NCBI GenBank assembly: GCA_017591395.1 | Contig: WEDG01002113.1 | Coordinates: 1-64,000, forward strand | Reading direction: 5' to 3' | DNA from: Schistocephalus solidus | Lineage: Eukaryota; Platyhelminthes; Cestoda; Diphyllobothriidea; Diphyllobothriidae | Length of the DNA stretch: 64,000 nt | Part shown: piece by piece, positions 60,901 through 64,000 of the stretch | How the letters are laid out: every line of letters begins with the position of its first letter | How positions within the stretch are numbered: position 1 is the stretch's first letter | The notes under the pieces: generated by a model | What the model saw: the letters and a program-made list of their open reading frames with translations, nothing else | Database searches by the model: none | What the model was told of the DNA's origin: nothing | Program-made: the position numbers and the translations under genes

Positions 60901-62732
60901 TTAATTGATGTAAAACTTTGGTGGACGCAGTGTGCACTGATTCTGCGAAACGGGCCGTGAATAATCAAATCTGATGGATTTCTTGAGTTAGGACACCTAC
61001 TGTATATTCGACCAGTCGGTTGTGCATTCGCAATCTTACAACTGGACCGAACAGTAAGTAAGTATAGCGAAAAACGCACCAATAGAAAAAAAGGTGATTT
61101 CTTTCATTTTAAGCAGATATTGTATCCATTATTTTCAGCAAAGTCGAAAATACCGGTCAATTAACCCCCAAGTTTTCTTGACTTGATCTTGGAAAAGGCT
61201 GAGCACACAGACATTCAAGTCTACAAATGCGACCCATACGGCCAATTGCATTAAAAAGACTGTCTCAGAACTCCATATTTCGGTAAATGTCTTAAATATG
61301 TATCTTATTTTGAAGGTTTTGATAAGCACATACAAGATAATCTACATTTATGGGCAAGAGAGCGAAAACACAGGAAAATGTAAAGTATTTACCACCATTT
61401 CAAGGAGGAGTTGAAACTCATCGCAATCCAACACCCGAAATACATACGAAGAACTTTAACAAAATAAAAGTACTCTTAATGTGCATAAAATGGTACGTTT
61501 GCGATTTCACCTAACAATTCCATTTAAAATTTATTAGTCACTGACCGGCCTTCTAGCTTGCCAGCTTATGAAATATTTTATCCCTGTGACGTCCTTGCCG
61601 GAAAAATCAAGCGAAAATATGTTTGCCTTAGTCATACGCATCTTAAAAAGTGTATAAACGGAAGAAGAAACCGGCAATTATCGTGAAACCGTGTTGGAAT
61701 ACATACTCGAAATTTAGGTTGTTTGGTAACGGCCATATTTTCCATTGCCCTTAATCTGGAAGACTACCGTCACGGAATATACACTAAAGGATTATTTTCA
61801 AAAGTAATTTTACTTGTGGTGTTTTATTTACTCATATTTTTTACAAGGACAAACATTAAAAACTTCAGGTTAATAAGCTAATTCGATTTTCACGTTTTCG
61901 GAATTTGCCTTTTTTCTAAAAAAATTGTATTTTTAAACAACGCAATAGAAATGTTTAAACCAAAATATGCCTTCTCTTTAAGAACGGTCGCTTATTTACT
62001 CCTGTAAAACTTTGGGGGACGCAGTGTGGGTTGATTTCGCATAACGTGCCCTATCGCATGAAATAAATGAGATTTCATGAGATAGGACACGTACAGGAGC
62101 TGACGATTGCGCGAACTGTCGAAAGTCAGTAATAAATTCGGTGAATTTAGTTAATTATTTAGCTAAGTTACAGCCGAGACACAATGAGTGAACGTCGGCA
62201 GGAGTGAGGGAGGGGCGATGTTTAGGGTGTCTTATTTAGCGGCCATACTAACACACCCAGCCCCCAAGCACGGCTTTCTTGTCCAGCAAGGGGTGGGTTT
62301 GTGAGACCAGTCCCTGCATAAGATGAGTACTTGCCTCACCAACTTAATTTCCGGAAAACGAAATGATGAACGGTTTGGCTAGTGACATTGTGATACTGTT
62401 TAACTCCATAACATGTGAACTGGCTATTATAACTGTGTGCATGACGGTGGAGGTAGTGATAAATGCGGTTAGCGACGAAAAATCAGCTTTCTCCTTGGGT
62501 CGTTTGAAAACGGGAAAACCCTTGTATAGTTAAATGGGGGGAGAGATAGAGAGAAAAAAAAGAGAGCAGTAGATAAAACGGGTACTTACCTCGGCCTTTT
62601 GCTGTAGAATTCGCTTCCTATTGCTGTCTGCTGAGAGATCCTTCACCCAGTCGATGGTGTCGTATTCATCGTACGTTTCAACTACACCGGAAGGTGACAC
62701 AGACACGTGGTCACGATTTGATTTACTCGAGT
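23166..62732 (-). CDS. CLCN3/4/5-like: CLC chloride channel/transporter, ClC-3/4/5 subfamily (13 exons, 5'-partial)
   Basis: Gene-level entry. Thirteen minus-strand exons join to an open frame of 866 residues plus stop, with every intron GT-AG and all phases compatible. Subfamily marks are EYDTIDW near the N-terminus, [21 protein letters not shown] (266-270), [25 protein letters not shown] and two C-terminal CBS domains (about 698-866). ClC-3/4/5 proteins are endosomal 2Cl-/H+ exchangers, working as homodimers in intracellular membranes. Odd points: the external gating Glu is Asp310, the internal proton Glu is Val367, the usual GLFIP of helix N is GVMLP, and loop 1 has a Thr-rich insert. The central Tyr (Tyr665) is kept. 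The frame is intact, so this looks like a live gene. The start codon is not seen. Introns run from 86 bp to 8.9 kb and are full of repeats. Assignment to one vertebrate paralogue is not possible. Confidence 0.96.
23500..23660 (+). repeat. SINE-A, decayed copy in CLC intron l-m
   Basis: Box B-like GAATTCAAACCTGG, then CACTGGCCAACGACGATAAACAAGCC and TACAGCGGTAACAATA. The hammerhead-like part is degraded. Confidence 0.45.
23661..24514. other. Unassigned intron sequence (intron l-m)
   Basis: AT-rich, no gene or repeat recognised. Confidence 0.4.
24515..24617. repeat. ~100-bp hairpin element in intron l-m
   Basis: GGAAATTAATGCGTGAACTTGG pairs with CCAGGTTCACGCATTAATTTTC, and a second inner arm CCTTTCGGA pairs with TCCGAAGGA. 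Together they form an almost continuous foldback. Confidence 0.75.
24839..24933 (-). CDS. CLCN3/4/5-like: CLC exon l: CBS domain 2, first part
   Basis: Residues 816-846 plus two bases of Gly847. [20 protein letters not shown] and [12 protein letters not shown] align with SPFTVTDxTPMEIVVDIFRK and LGLRQCLVTHNG. The acceptor CTTTCCTAG and donor GTGAGG are good. A short exon found by homology and phase. Confidence 0.93.
24934..26400. other. CLC intron k-l; repeat D fragment at 25,850-26,090
   Basis: Short open frames here (for example 25,098-25,304 and 25,356-25,550, minus) show no CLC or other homology and do not fit the phase. The D fragment shares GTCAAACTTGATCAAG and GGCAATTGGCAGCCGGAT..GACTGCTAACGAGGA. 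Confidence 0.45.
26401..26585 (-). CDS. CLCN3/4/5-like: CLC exon k: inter-CBS linker
   Basis: Completes Asp754 and encodes residues 755-815. [18 protein letters not shown] aligns with the VCFAQHTP segment of ClC-3, and VDVQHIVDL with LKLRSILDM. It is separated from exon j by an 86-bp intron that shifts the reading frame. The donor is GTAAGT. Confidence 0.93.
26672..26838 (-). CDS. CLCN3/4/5-like: CLC exon j: CBS domain 1
   Basis: Completes Arg698 and encodes 699-753 plus one base of Asp754. [15 protein letters not shown] and [21 protein letters not shown] match the first CBS domain of ClC-3/5. A 91-bp intron precedes it. The donor is G|GTATGT. Confidence 0.95.
26930..27109 (-). CDS. CLCN3/4/5-like: CLC exon i: central tyrosine region
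   Basis: Completes Gly638 and encodes 639-697 plus two bases of Arg698. [16 protein letters not shown] is the last membrane helix region. [15 protein letters not shown] carries the chloride-coordinating Tyr665. It ends CDIMHPR, as in MDVMRPR of ClC-5. The acceptor is TTTCAG and the donor GTTTGT. Confidence 0.95.
27300..27475 (-). repeat. SINE-A copy in CLC intron h-i
   Basis: The minus sense reads GGTTGGCTGATGACGCC, TAATAA, GCGAGAAATTGCC. The stem-II change GGC to GCC is partly matched by GCC to GCG on the other side. The box B region GCTTCGAGATCCCGG is decayed. Confidence 0.65.
27600..27735 (+). repeat. Repeat family B, weak fragment
   Basis: GGTAGATGCTGCGCGAG and CACACGGTAGATGTCATTGTTAG resemble the family B 3' half. 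Confidence 0.4.
27839..28053 (-). CDS. CLCN3/4/5-like: CLC exon h: helices O-P
   Basis: Residues 567-637 plus two bases of Gly638. [11 protein letters not shown] is followed by [18 protein letters not shown], almost the family consensus, then MIELIGG. The donor is the start of a GTGTGTGT run, which could make its use variable. Confidence 0.95.
28100..28390. repeat. (TAG)n microsatellite, CLC intron g-h
   Basis: An imperfect GTA/TAG region leads into a pure run (28,300-28,382). The poly-Thr and poly-Val frames here are artefacts. Confidence 0.95.
28391..29004. other. Unassigned intron sequence
   Basis: A 102-codon plus frame (28,581-28,889) has no recognised domain and overlaps another frame; treated as chance. 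Confidence 0.35.
29005..29175 (+). repeat. SINE-A copy running into a (CTA)n array
   Basis: Starts ACCGGCAAACCAACGAGCCC, box A TGGCTCAATGGTTAGAGCG, box B GAGTTCGAACCTGG, then GGCTGATGACAGCTAATGAG and CCAGAAATGG, ending TTGTCTTTGTCGGC. The tail runs directly into the CTA repeats. The core CTGATGA and GAAA are kept; stem I is mutated. Confidence 0.85.
29177..29573. repeat. (CTA)n microsatellite
   Basis: About 400 bp of CTA/TAC units with CTG and other variants. It begins exactly at the 3' end of the SINE-A copy. Confidence 0.95.
29574..30938. other. Unassigned; SINE-A-associated segment at 29,574-29,690
   Basis: CTGGCGGGGCTCGAGAGTGCGCC..AATCGGTGAGCG is a block that precedes SINE-A heads at 50.2 and 52.1 kb. 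The rest (29.7-30.9 kb) is unrecognised. Confidence 0.45.
30939..31485 (-). repeat. Repeat family B, long copy (~550 bp)
   Basis: Matches 41,190-41,725 end to end in opposite orientation, including the distal part ATCCGAGTTATCCCGTCAGT and GCGCTGAGCTGTCGACCTCAC. This defines a family B unit longer than most copies show. Confidence 0.85.
31475..31680. repeat. Module E, copy 1
   Basis: GCGGGCGCAGCTGCTAGTGA..CGCCTACGTGTACTACGTACACGAC..AACAGGGGGTTGAACGGC matches 51,670-51,860. It contains a short inverted repeat CGTGTA..TACACG. It always follows family B here. Confidence 0.75.
31827..31926. repeat. 100-bp near-perfect palindrome
   Basis: AGTGGAACAAGGTTGACGAA then ACATG and a GT run on the left; the exact complement (AC run, CATGT, TTCGTCAACCTTGTTCCACT) on the right. 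Arms of about 43 bp, loop about 12 bp of T/C/A. It would form a stable cruciform or hairpin. Confidence 0.95.
32090..32172 (-). tRNA. tRNA-like sequence (pseudogene or SINE head)
   Basis: The minus strand has GTAGCTCAGTTGGCTAGAGC (box A, good D arm), a GGCTG/CAGCC arm with only a 5-base loop, and GTGGGTTCGAATCCCAC (perfect T arm, box B). The acceptor stem has two mismatches, and there are about 14 extra bases before the T arm. No anticodon can be read with confidence, so this is not a normal tRNA gene. Confidence 0.55.
32180..33415. other. Unassigned intron sequence
   Basis: No gene or repeat recognised over 1.2 kb. Confidence 0.4.
33418..33460. repeat. Purine (GAA/GAG)n tract
   Basis: Uninterrupted GAAGAA..GAGGAG run of about 40 bp. 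Confidence 0.9.
33840..34041 (-). CDS. CLCN3/4/5-like: CLC exon g: helices L-N
   Basis: Completes Cys499 and encodes residues 500-566. The junction reads [12 protein letters not shown], matching LCDY of ClC-3/5. Then comes a long helix with [20 protein letters not shown]. The chloride-binding motif is GVMLP rather than GLFIP, so the Phe position is Met561. The donor is ATG|GTAAGT; the acceptor is CCTCCAG. Confidence 0.94.
34042..35200. other. Unassigned start of CLC intron f-g
   Basis: GC-rich stretch at 34.25-34.55 kb with a 133-codon minus frame of no recognised content. It adjoins exon g, but the phase-tested acceptor at 34,042 ends the coding match. Confidence 0.35.
35230..35350 (-). repeat. 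SINE-A fragment and associated segment
   Basis: GAGACCGGAATAGCCATTTCTGAG (minus-sense 3' end of SINE-A) beside CCCGATCGAAAC, the block normally just upstream of SINE-A heads. Confidence 0.5.
35635..35820 (-). repeat. Two tandem tRNA-like sequences
   Basis: Minus sense: TAAGTGGTCTAGTGGTGATGAC..GCCTCACAGTC..GAGTTTAATTCC resembles tRNA-Val(CAC) (35,640-35,712). A second has GTGTGACGGTTAGCACGG..AGTTCAAAGTCGGGAG (35,745-35,815). Arms are imperfect, so they are probably SINE heads or pseudogenes. Confidence 0.5.
35840..36864 (+). pseudogene. LINE ORF1-like region
   Basis: Frames 35,743-35,985 (a Glu/Lys-rich, likely coiled-coil end with [20 protein letters not shown]), 35,998-36,378 and 36,499-36,864. 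The position before the endonuclease suggests ORF1, but no zinc knuckle or RNA-binding domain is recognised. Confidence 0.5.
37090..37775 (+). pseudogene. LINE apurinic-type endonuclease domain
   Basis: [12 protein letters not shown] (Asn motif), [10 protein letters not shown] (Glu motif), [12 protein letters not shown], a frameshift near 37,380, then YRPPE and [12 protein letters not shown] (GDFN position changed to RDVN), and a decayed final SDH motif. Clearly the EEP-type endonuclease of CR1-like LINEs. Confidence 0.85.
37914..39110 (+). pseudogene. LINE reverse transcriptase domain
   Basis: In shifting frames: [42 protein letters not shown] (catalytic Asp), [19 protein letters not shown], and LFADDIKLW (catalytic Asp pair, about 39,025-39,050). 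All palm motifs are still readable, but at least three frameshifts or stops separate them. Confidence 0.88.
39300..39842 (+). pseudogene. LINE C-terminal region
   Basis: [36 protein letters not shown] and [20 protein letters not shown], then a frame change to [24 protein letters not shown], the standard CR1-type C-terminus. Confidence 0.85.
39905..40430 (+). repeat. Second copy of the LINE 3' end
   Basis: 39,905-40,280 repeats 39,500-39,900 at about 88-90% by eye (TATGAAAACAGACTAT, GGCAACTACGAGGGGATCGC, AGTACTTCTTCA.TAACAGAGTGG), with a 12-15 bp deletion after TGCCCACAGACG. It continues into further tail to TTAATAAAACTGAAA. Confidence 0.9.
40431..40615 (+). repeat. SINE-A copy directly after the LINE tail
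   Basis: ACCGACAAGCCAACGAGACC, box A TGGCTCAATGGTTAGAGCA, box B GGTTGGAGCC (mutated), then CTAGCCGATGGCGGCTAATTGACC. It ends CAGTCTCCCTTGTCTTTGCCGGC. The hammerhead core is lost here. Confidence 0.8.
41190..41725 (+). repeat. Repeat family B, long copy
   Basis: Plus-sense counterpart of 30,939-31,485. It runs from CAGACAACTGACCGGCTCGG through GGCACTCCCACTCC..GATCCGAGCCAGG and CTCAGGTGCGGGAG to GAAATCGACGGTCTAACTGTC. Confidence 0.85.
41726..42932. other. Intron f-g, proximal part, with simple repeats
   Basis: (TC)n at 42,166-42,190, (GGT)n at 42,813-42,840 and a G-run at 42,891-42,900. No gene. Confidence 0.6.
42933..43144 (-). CDS. CLCN3/4/5-like: CLC exon f: helices J-K region
   Basis: Residues 429-498 plus two bases of Cys499. 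[12 protein letters not shown] matches the GLWGALFIR segment of ClC-3/5. A basic linker, a hydrophobic helix and a charged loop ending GDQEDL follow. No single long open frame marks this exon; it was placed from acceptor CTAG, donor GTAAGG and the phase fit with both neighbours. Confidence 0.92.
43145..44740. other. Unassigned part of CLC intron e-f
   Basis: A short family B trace at 43,720-43,780 (GAGAGTTCGACCGTCGATTC) and a GAT-rich stretch at 44,600-44,640. No supported gene; the 139-codon frame at 44,265-44,684 is unrecognised. Confidence 0.4.
44745..44960 (-). repeat. Repeat family B fragment
   Basis: AGTTCAACCGTAGCCAGCGAC..TCTACCGTGGGCGCAGGACGGT..CTTGCGCAGCAGCCACAGCACTC..CACCTGGGTCTGATGGC, minus sense, diverged. 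Confidence 0.55.
45240..45503 (-). CDS. CLCN3/4/5-like: CLC exon e: proton-glutamate region
   Basis: Residues 341-428, 88 codons, phase 0 at both ends. [20 protein letters not shown] leads to [14 protein letters not shown]. Exchangers of this subfamily have SLEE; here the second acidic residue is Val367 (GTT, plus 45,423-45,425), as in plasma-membrane CLC channels. The rest ([29 protein letters not shown]) is clearly ClC-3/4/5-like. The donor is GTAAGT. Confidence 0.95.
45845..46815. repeat. ~1-kb (TAG)n array, CLC intron d-e
   Basis: A pure stretch at 45,907-45,968, then about 850 bp of TAG with regular substitutions (CAG, TAA, TGG). The 294-codon Leu-rich and other long frames across it are artefacts. 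The period-3 structure is nearly continuous. Confidence 0.95.
46816..47594. other. Two copies of a short repeat in intron d-e
   Basis: GACGTGAGCGACTGTCGTCGAGGTCAGCCGAGGAC (47,041-47,076) recurs at 47,266-47,310 (ACGTGAGCGATTG..CTGTCGTCGAGGTCAGACGAGGAC). The rest is unassigned. Confidence 0.5.
47600..47785 (-). repeat. SINE-A, best-preserved copy
   Basis: Minus sense: CCGATCGCAACCGGCAAAAC, then box A GTGGCTCATTGGTAAAGCG, box B GGTCCGAATCTCGGG, CACACCTGGGGTTGGGTATG, then the hammerhead-like segment, ending GTCTTTGTCGGTTCC. The head derives from a tRNA. Length about 180 bp without the leading block. Confidence 0.88.
47621..47661 (-). ncRNA. Candidate hammerhead ribozyme within SINE-A
   Basis: In order: stem I strand CTGG, core CTGATGA, one C.A mismatch enclosing stem II GGCT-AATA-AGCC, core GAA, self-complementary stem III ATGGCCAT, cleavage base C, stem I return strand CCAG. 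All catalytic-core positions of the hammerhead consensus are met (CUGANGA, GAAA, NUH). Weak points: the C.A pair next to the core, and a stem III that can be only two pairs with a GGCC loop unless two RNAs dimerise. Activity is not shown by sequence alone. Confidence 0.6.
47900..48085. repeat. Two SINE-A pieces meeting head to head
   Basis: 47,900-48,000 is a minus copy with a deleted CTGATGA but kept GCCAGAAATGGCCATTCCGG. 48,005-48,085 is a plus head with box A TGGCTCAATGGTAGAC and box B GCTTCGAATCTCAGG. Confidence 0.7.
48405..48545 (+). repeat. Telomere-like degenerate (TTAGGG)n tract
   Basis: GGGCTAGGGCTAAG, AAAGGGTTAGGC, GGGTTTAGGTTTAGGGTAGGG, AAGGGTTAAG: diverged TTAGGG units. The other strand type is at 20,755-20,915. 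Confidence 0.6.
48725..48835 (+). repeat. Repeat family D fragment
   Basis: TCAAGGGTGATGACGTG..GTGATCAAGCAACGGTTCC matches 7,407-7,445. Confidence 0.5.
49030..49275 (+). repeat. Repeat family B copy
   Basis: CTCTCCCATCTCCTGTCTTCTTGACTCTG..GGGCCCAGATGGGGGAG..TGCAAGTCTACTCTCACTAAACTCCAGCGCAAGTAACCGTC, plus sense. Confidence 0.7.
49619..49842 (-). CDS. CLCN3/4/5-like: CLC exon d: GSGIP filter and gating-residue motif (GHDGP)
   Basis: Completes Gly266 and encodes residues 267-340. [10 protein letters not shown] follows the split Gly, giving GSGIP, with the central Ser that favours chloride. The next motif is GHDGPMVHV where the family has GKEGPLVHV or GREGP, so the external gating glutamate is Asp310 (codon GAC, plus positions 49,709-49,711). 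It ends KTRE|, with donor GTGAAC (weaker than consensus). Confidence 0.95.
50040..50345. repeat. SINE-A minus copy plus a plus-strand head
   Basis: 50,045-50,150 (minus) contains GAATGATGACAGCTAGTAAG and CCAGAAATGGCCATTCC. 50,195-50,345 (plus) has the GGGGCTCTAGAGTGCACC segment, CGATCGGTGAGCGCCC, then ACCGGCAAGACGAGCCCATG and a truncated box A. Confidence 0.65.
50346..51264. other. Unassigned part of CLC intron c-d
   Basis: No supported gene or repeat. Confidence 0.4.
51265..51670 (-). repeat. Repeat family B copy
   Basis: GACAGTTCAACCGTCGTAGTTCG..CTACCGCACTC..CCCCACCTGAACTCGGTGTC..GGTGGCTGGCGCGGCC..GGATCCCACGGAGTGGGAG, minus sense. Confidence 0.85.
51670..51865. repeat. Module E, copy 2
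   Basis: GTGGGCGCAGCTGCTGGTGA..CGCCTACGTGTACTACGTACACGAC..GGTTGATCGGC, over 90% like 31,475-31,680 and again beside family B. Confidence 0.8.
51950..52335 (+). repeat. SINE-A tail followed by a complete SINE-A
   Basis: 51,955-52,025: GGCTGGTTGATGACGGCTGC, then TAAGCCAGAAATAGCC and CCAGTCTCCCTTATCTTGGTC. 52,030-52,160 is the linking segment ending CCCGATCGAAACC. 52,163-52,335: box A GTGGCGCAGTGGGTAGAG, box B CCAGTTCAAGCC, then CTGGCTGATGGCGGCCAGTAAGCC. Together they suggest a head-to-tail array. Confidence 0.8.
52340..53383. other. Unassigned intron sequence
   Basis: No supported gene or repeat. Confidence 0.4.
53384..54018. mobile_element. 635-bp MITE with ~38-bp terminal inverted repeats
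   Basis: Left end TTCCGGCCACCTACAACGCC then CACTCTCGGTAAAAA; right end in complement TTCCGCCCGCCTACAAACCC then CACTCTCGGTAAAAA. AT-rich interior without coding capacity. No obvious target duplication. Family unknown. Confidence 0.8.
54125..54260 (-). repeat. Repeat family B fragment
   Basis: CGACAGTTCAGCCATCGTTGCCGAC..GTACACCGTGGGCC..GTGGCTGGCC, minus sense, diverged. Confidence 0.5.
54261..54781. other. Unassigned intron sequence before exon c
   Basis: No supported gene. A purine-rich GGAAGAAGAAAAGG run lies at 54,698-54,715. Confidence 0.4.
54782..54935 (-). CDS. CLCN3/4/5-like: CLC exon c: helix C
   Basis: Residues 215-265 plus one base of Gly266. It starts WYSWERL, matching WKTWAEL of ClC-3/5, continues through a hydrophobic helix, and ends APVAAG just before the GSGIP selectivity-filter motif. 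The acceptor is GATTAG and the donor is GTGAGT. Confidence 0.93.
55020..55105 (+). repeat. SINE-A tail fragment
   Basis: CACTGGTCATTGACGGCAAC, AAGTCAGAACTCGCCATTCCAG, TTCGTGTCGGTAA. Decayed. Confidence 0.5.
55417..55836 (+). pseudogene. Decayed coding-like segment of unknown family
   Basis: One frame (starting GGA GGT CGC GAA) runs 140 codons with only two internal stops, both TGA and each one base from CGA or another sense codon. It reads [71 protein letters not shown] and SLKGHPKDL, with protein-like composition. I do not recognise it. It lies in CLC intron b-c on the opposite strand, without evident splice sites; it may be a processed pseudogene or a piece of an element. The minus frame over it (55,664-55,969) is its shadow. 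Confidence 0.45.
55837..56320. other. Unassigned intron sequence
   Basis: No supported gene or repeat. Confidence 0.4.
56325..56455 (+). repeat. SINE-A copy, head-truncated
   Basis: GCGGGTCTGAACCTC (box B), GGGGTTGAATACAGTTGGCTGATGATAT, CGAATACG, CTAGAAACGACCATTATAG, GTCTTTGTGGG. CTGATGA and GAAA are kept, and stem II has changed to TAtCG-AATA-CGcTA with pairing largely restored. Confidence 0.65.
56456..57074. other. Unassigned intron sequence
   Basis: No supported gene; the 104-codon minus frame at 56,716-57,030 is unrecognised. Confidence 0.4.
57075..57440 (-). repeat. Repeat family B copy, diverged
   Basis: CAGTTCGACCGTGGAGAACGACCAGGTCCACCGTGTGCCCCAC..CGACTTACGCAGCATCCACCGCACTCTC..CACTCACCTGGGCTCAGTAG, minus sense. 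Confidence 0.65.
57441..58111. other. Unassigned intron sequence before exon b
   Basis: No supported gene or repeat. Confidence 0.4.
58112..58612 (-). CDS. CLCN3/4/5-like: CLC exon b: helix B, LKEGICL, Thr-rich luminal loop
   Basis: Residues 48-214, phase 0 at both ends (donor CAG|GTGAGT). It encodes the first membrane helix, then SDLKEGICL and FNREQCCW. Where vertebrate ClC-3/5 have about 14 residues before the conserved CPQW, this exon has about 100. The insert has ten Thr, one Ile and seven Thr (136-153), further Thr/Ser/Ala/Pro, and sequons NMT, NTT and NLT. The DNA is a GGT/TGG-type trinucleotide run kept in frame. The insert lies on the luminal/extracellular side and may be O-glycosylated; that is inference. 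Confidence 0.94.
58780..60850 (+). repeat. Repeat family C, copies in CLC intron a-b
   Basis: 58,800-59,100 and 59,515-59,760 are related units (ACCACACCGATA, GCATATATACGA, AATTGAAACGGAA.GG). 59,200-60,100 matches 2.7-3.6 kb. 60,110-60,830 matches 61,220-61,930 (TTTATGGGCA, GAAACGG.GTTGGAATACA, GTGACGTCC-like). AT-rich, no shared coding frame. Confidence 0.75.
60940..62060 (+). repeat. Repeat family C, next unit
   Basis: Tandem-like partner of 59.78-60.95 kb with about 70-75% identity by eye. Both end with TAAAACTTTGG.GGACGCAGTGTG (60,910 and 62,007). Period about 1.1 kb. Confidence 0.75.
62061..62589. other. Unassigned intron sequence before exon a
   Basis: No supported gene or repeat. Confidence 0.4.
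62590..62732 (-). CDS. CLCN3/4/5-like: CLC exon a (first visible exon)
   Basis: Encodes residues 1-47 of the visible protein, the cytosolic N-terminal segment containing [12 protein letters not shown], a signature of ClC-3/4/5. The acceptor is pyrimidine-rich with CTAG; the donor is GAG|GTAAGT. It begins with two bases of a split codon, so at least one more upstream exon is needed. Confidence 0.93.
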
Positions 62733-64000
62733 CTAGGGAATAAAATGGGGAAGATAAGAGGCAAGAGAGAGAAAGAAAGATTATGACGTCAGTGGTTATA
62801 AAAACTACGGAGAGGGGAGGAAAAAGTCAACGCGAAAATCCTTTCCATAGGTGAAAGCGGACAGGTTGGGACAATCTAGAGATTTTTAAGACTGTTGATC
62901 GTGCGGATGACACCTCGTAGGCTCCTGTTCTTTTGCACGCAAGGAAAATGAATATAAGTGGCGGTGCTCTCAAAAAATGCGGATAAGACTAATATAAAGC
63001 ATACATGAGCAACCGAGCGCGAGTCAGTGCGCCAGACGCAAAACCGCTGATTATTCGTGCCTTTGCTTCCTTTGTGTTCTATTTTACGATCTCCGGGGGC
63101 AAAAAACGGACCCAGTAGCATTGCATGGCATTCGTTAAAACAGAAACGAACTTGGTTACCTACTGTATGAAATCTGTGATAAAGAGGGAGTATCAAAAAT
63201 TAATTTTAAATGTCAGATGTACACCGCCACAGACAGGGCTCGAGCGCGGAAAGGTCAAACAAGTAAAGAATTAAGCCAGATATGGAATAGGTCAGGTTTA
63301 TAAAGGGTGGGTGGTGCTGCTTCCTTCGATCACTAGGGTTTGAGTAATGTCAGTCTATAATATTTACCCTTTTTTCCTCCTGAATCCGTATCGTCTATAA
63401 AAAAAAATTGAAGACATGGCTGTACAGCGCCTGTTATGTCAGAAGGATCACGTGACTACCGCTCTATTTGTTGTAAGTCGTGTGTGTGGAACGTATCTGC
63501 AGTCTACGTACCAAAATAATAAGCGAACGTTATCTACAGTTTGGCCTCGGGTGAAAATTACAAAATAACAACTTTTACAGACAGCATTCACGAGTGCTTT
63601 TGGTACCAGTTGCACTAGAAGCATGCTATTTTTACGAATGAAAATTCGATAATGGCTTATTGGTAGTAAGAACTTGCTATCAAGGCTTCTAATTGCAACA
63701 GATATTATCTGTATCGGTGTAGTTAACTATGTGGTCCAGTCGGAGCGAGTACCGGCAGCGGCCATCTATCTTGTTTTTCACCCTAACACTGAGGACTGTT
63801 TGATGCAACAGCAACAGAACCGCGGCGACTGGGGCCGTGTCGAAAGCTGCACCTCTTCACTCGATGTCCGGATCTAAATCGCACAAGGACATGTCTCGGG
63901 AACTGTCAGACCTTCTGGGTAGATCCTAATGGTTTATTCCTCCGTTATCATGGATGGGCTAGCAGGGTCTCCTTGCTCATCACGATAGCAGCTACTTCTA
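62733..64000. other. Upstream of the first visible CLC exon
   Basis: The next 5' exon should lie on the minus strand here or beyond. I could not find a frame of right phase with homology and a donor. The short minus frame at 62,876-63,196 lacks CLC similarity. Confidence 0.4.

Noticed and set aside
62876..63196. Upstream CLC exon candidate
   Set aside because: No ClC N-terminal similarity and no donor with the needed phase.

Overview
The window is animal nuclear DNA, most likely from a parasitic flatworm; a diphyllobothriid-type tapeworm is my best guess. The reasons are spliced genes with GT-AG introns of 0.09-9 kb, very few real coding exons, CsRn1-type Ty3/Gypsy remains, a CR1-type LINE, mariner and hAT relics, a tRNA-derived SINE, and long TAG/CTA arrays. 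The species assignment is an inference. Nothing bacterial (operons, Shine-Dalgarno sites, CRISPR) is present.

One host gene accounts for nearly all the real coding sequence. It is a CLC chloride channel/transporter of the ClC-3/4/5 subfamily on the minus strand, with 13 exons read from 62,732 down to a stop codon at 23,166. All exon phases agree, and the joined reading frame gives 866 residues plus stop. The first exon or exons lie upstream of 62.7 kb, probably outside the window. Two features stand out. The gating glutamate is Asp (GHDGP) and the proton glutamate is Val (SLEV), so the protein looks uncoupled from protons. The first extracytosolic loop also carries a roughly 100-residue Thr-rich insert.

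Downstream of the gene (1-23 kb) is a transposon graveyard: a mariner pseudogene (0.7-1.5 kb), a CsRn1-like gag-protease with LTR and primer-binding site (3.8-5.3 kb), a 3.4-kb inverted-repeat-bounded block holding two mariner fragments and a hAT element with an 8-bp target duplication (8.6-12.0 kb), an internally deleted LTR element (14.8-16.0 kb), and a 0.7-kb segment duplicated 1.7 kb apart (16.0 and 17.7 kb).

The introns hold the rest: a nearly full-length but broken CR1-like LINE (about 35.8-39.9 kb) with a duplicated 3' tail, three TAG/CTA arrays, a 100-bp palindrome, a 635-bp MITE, a hairpin element, telomere-like degenerate arrays, and an AT-rich repeat family beside the first visible exon. 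The most interesting repeat is a tRNA-derived SINE in about 15 pieces whose 3' half keeps a hammerhead-ribozyme-like core. The best copy is at 47,621-47,661, minus strand.
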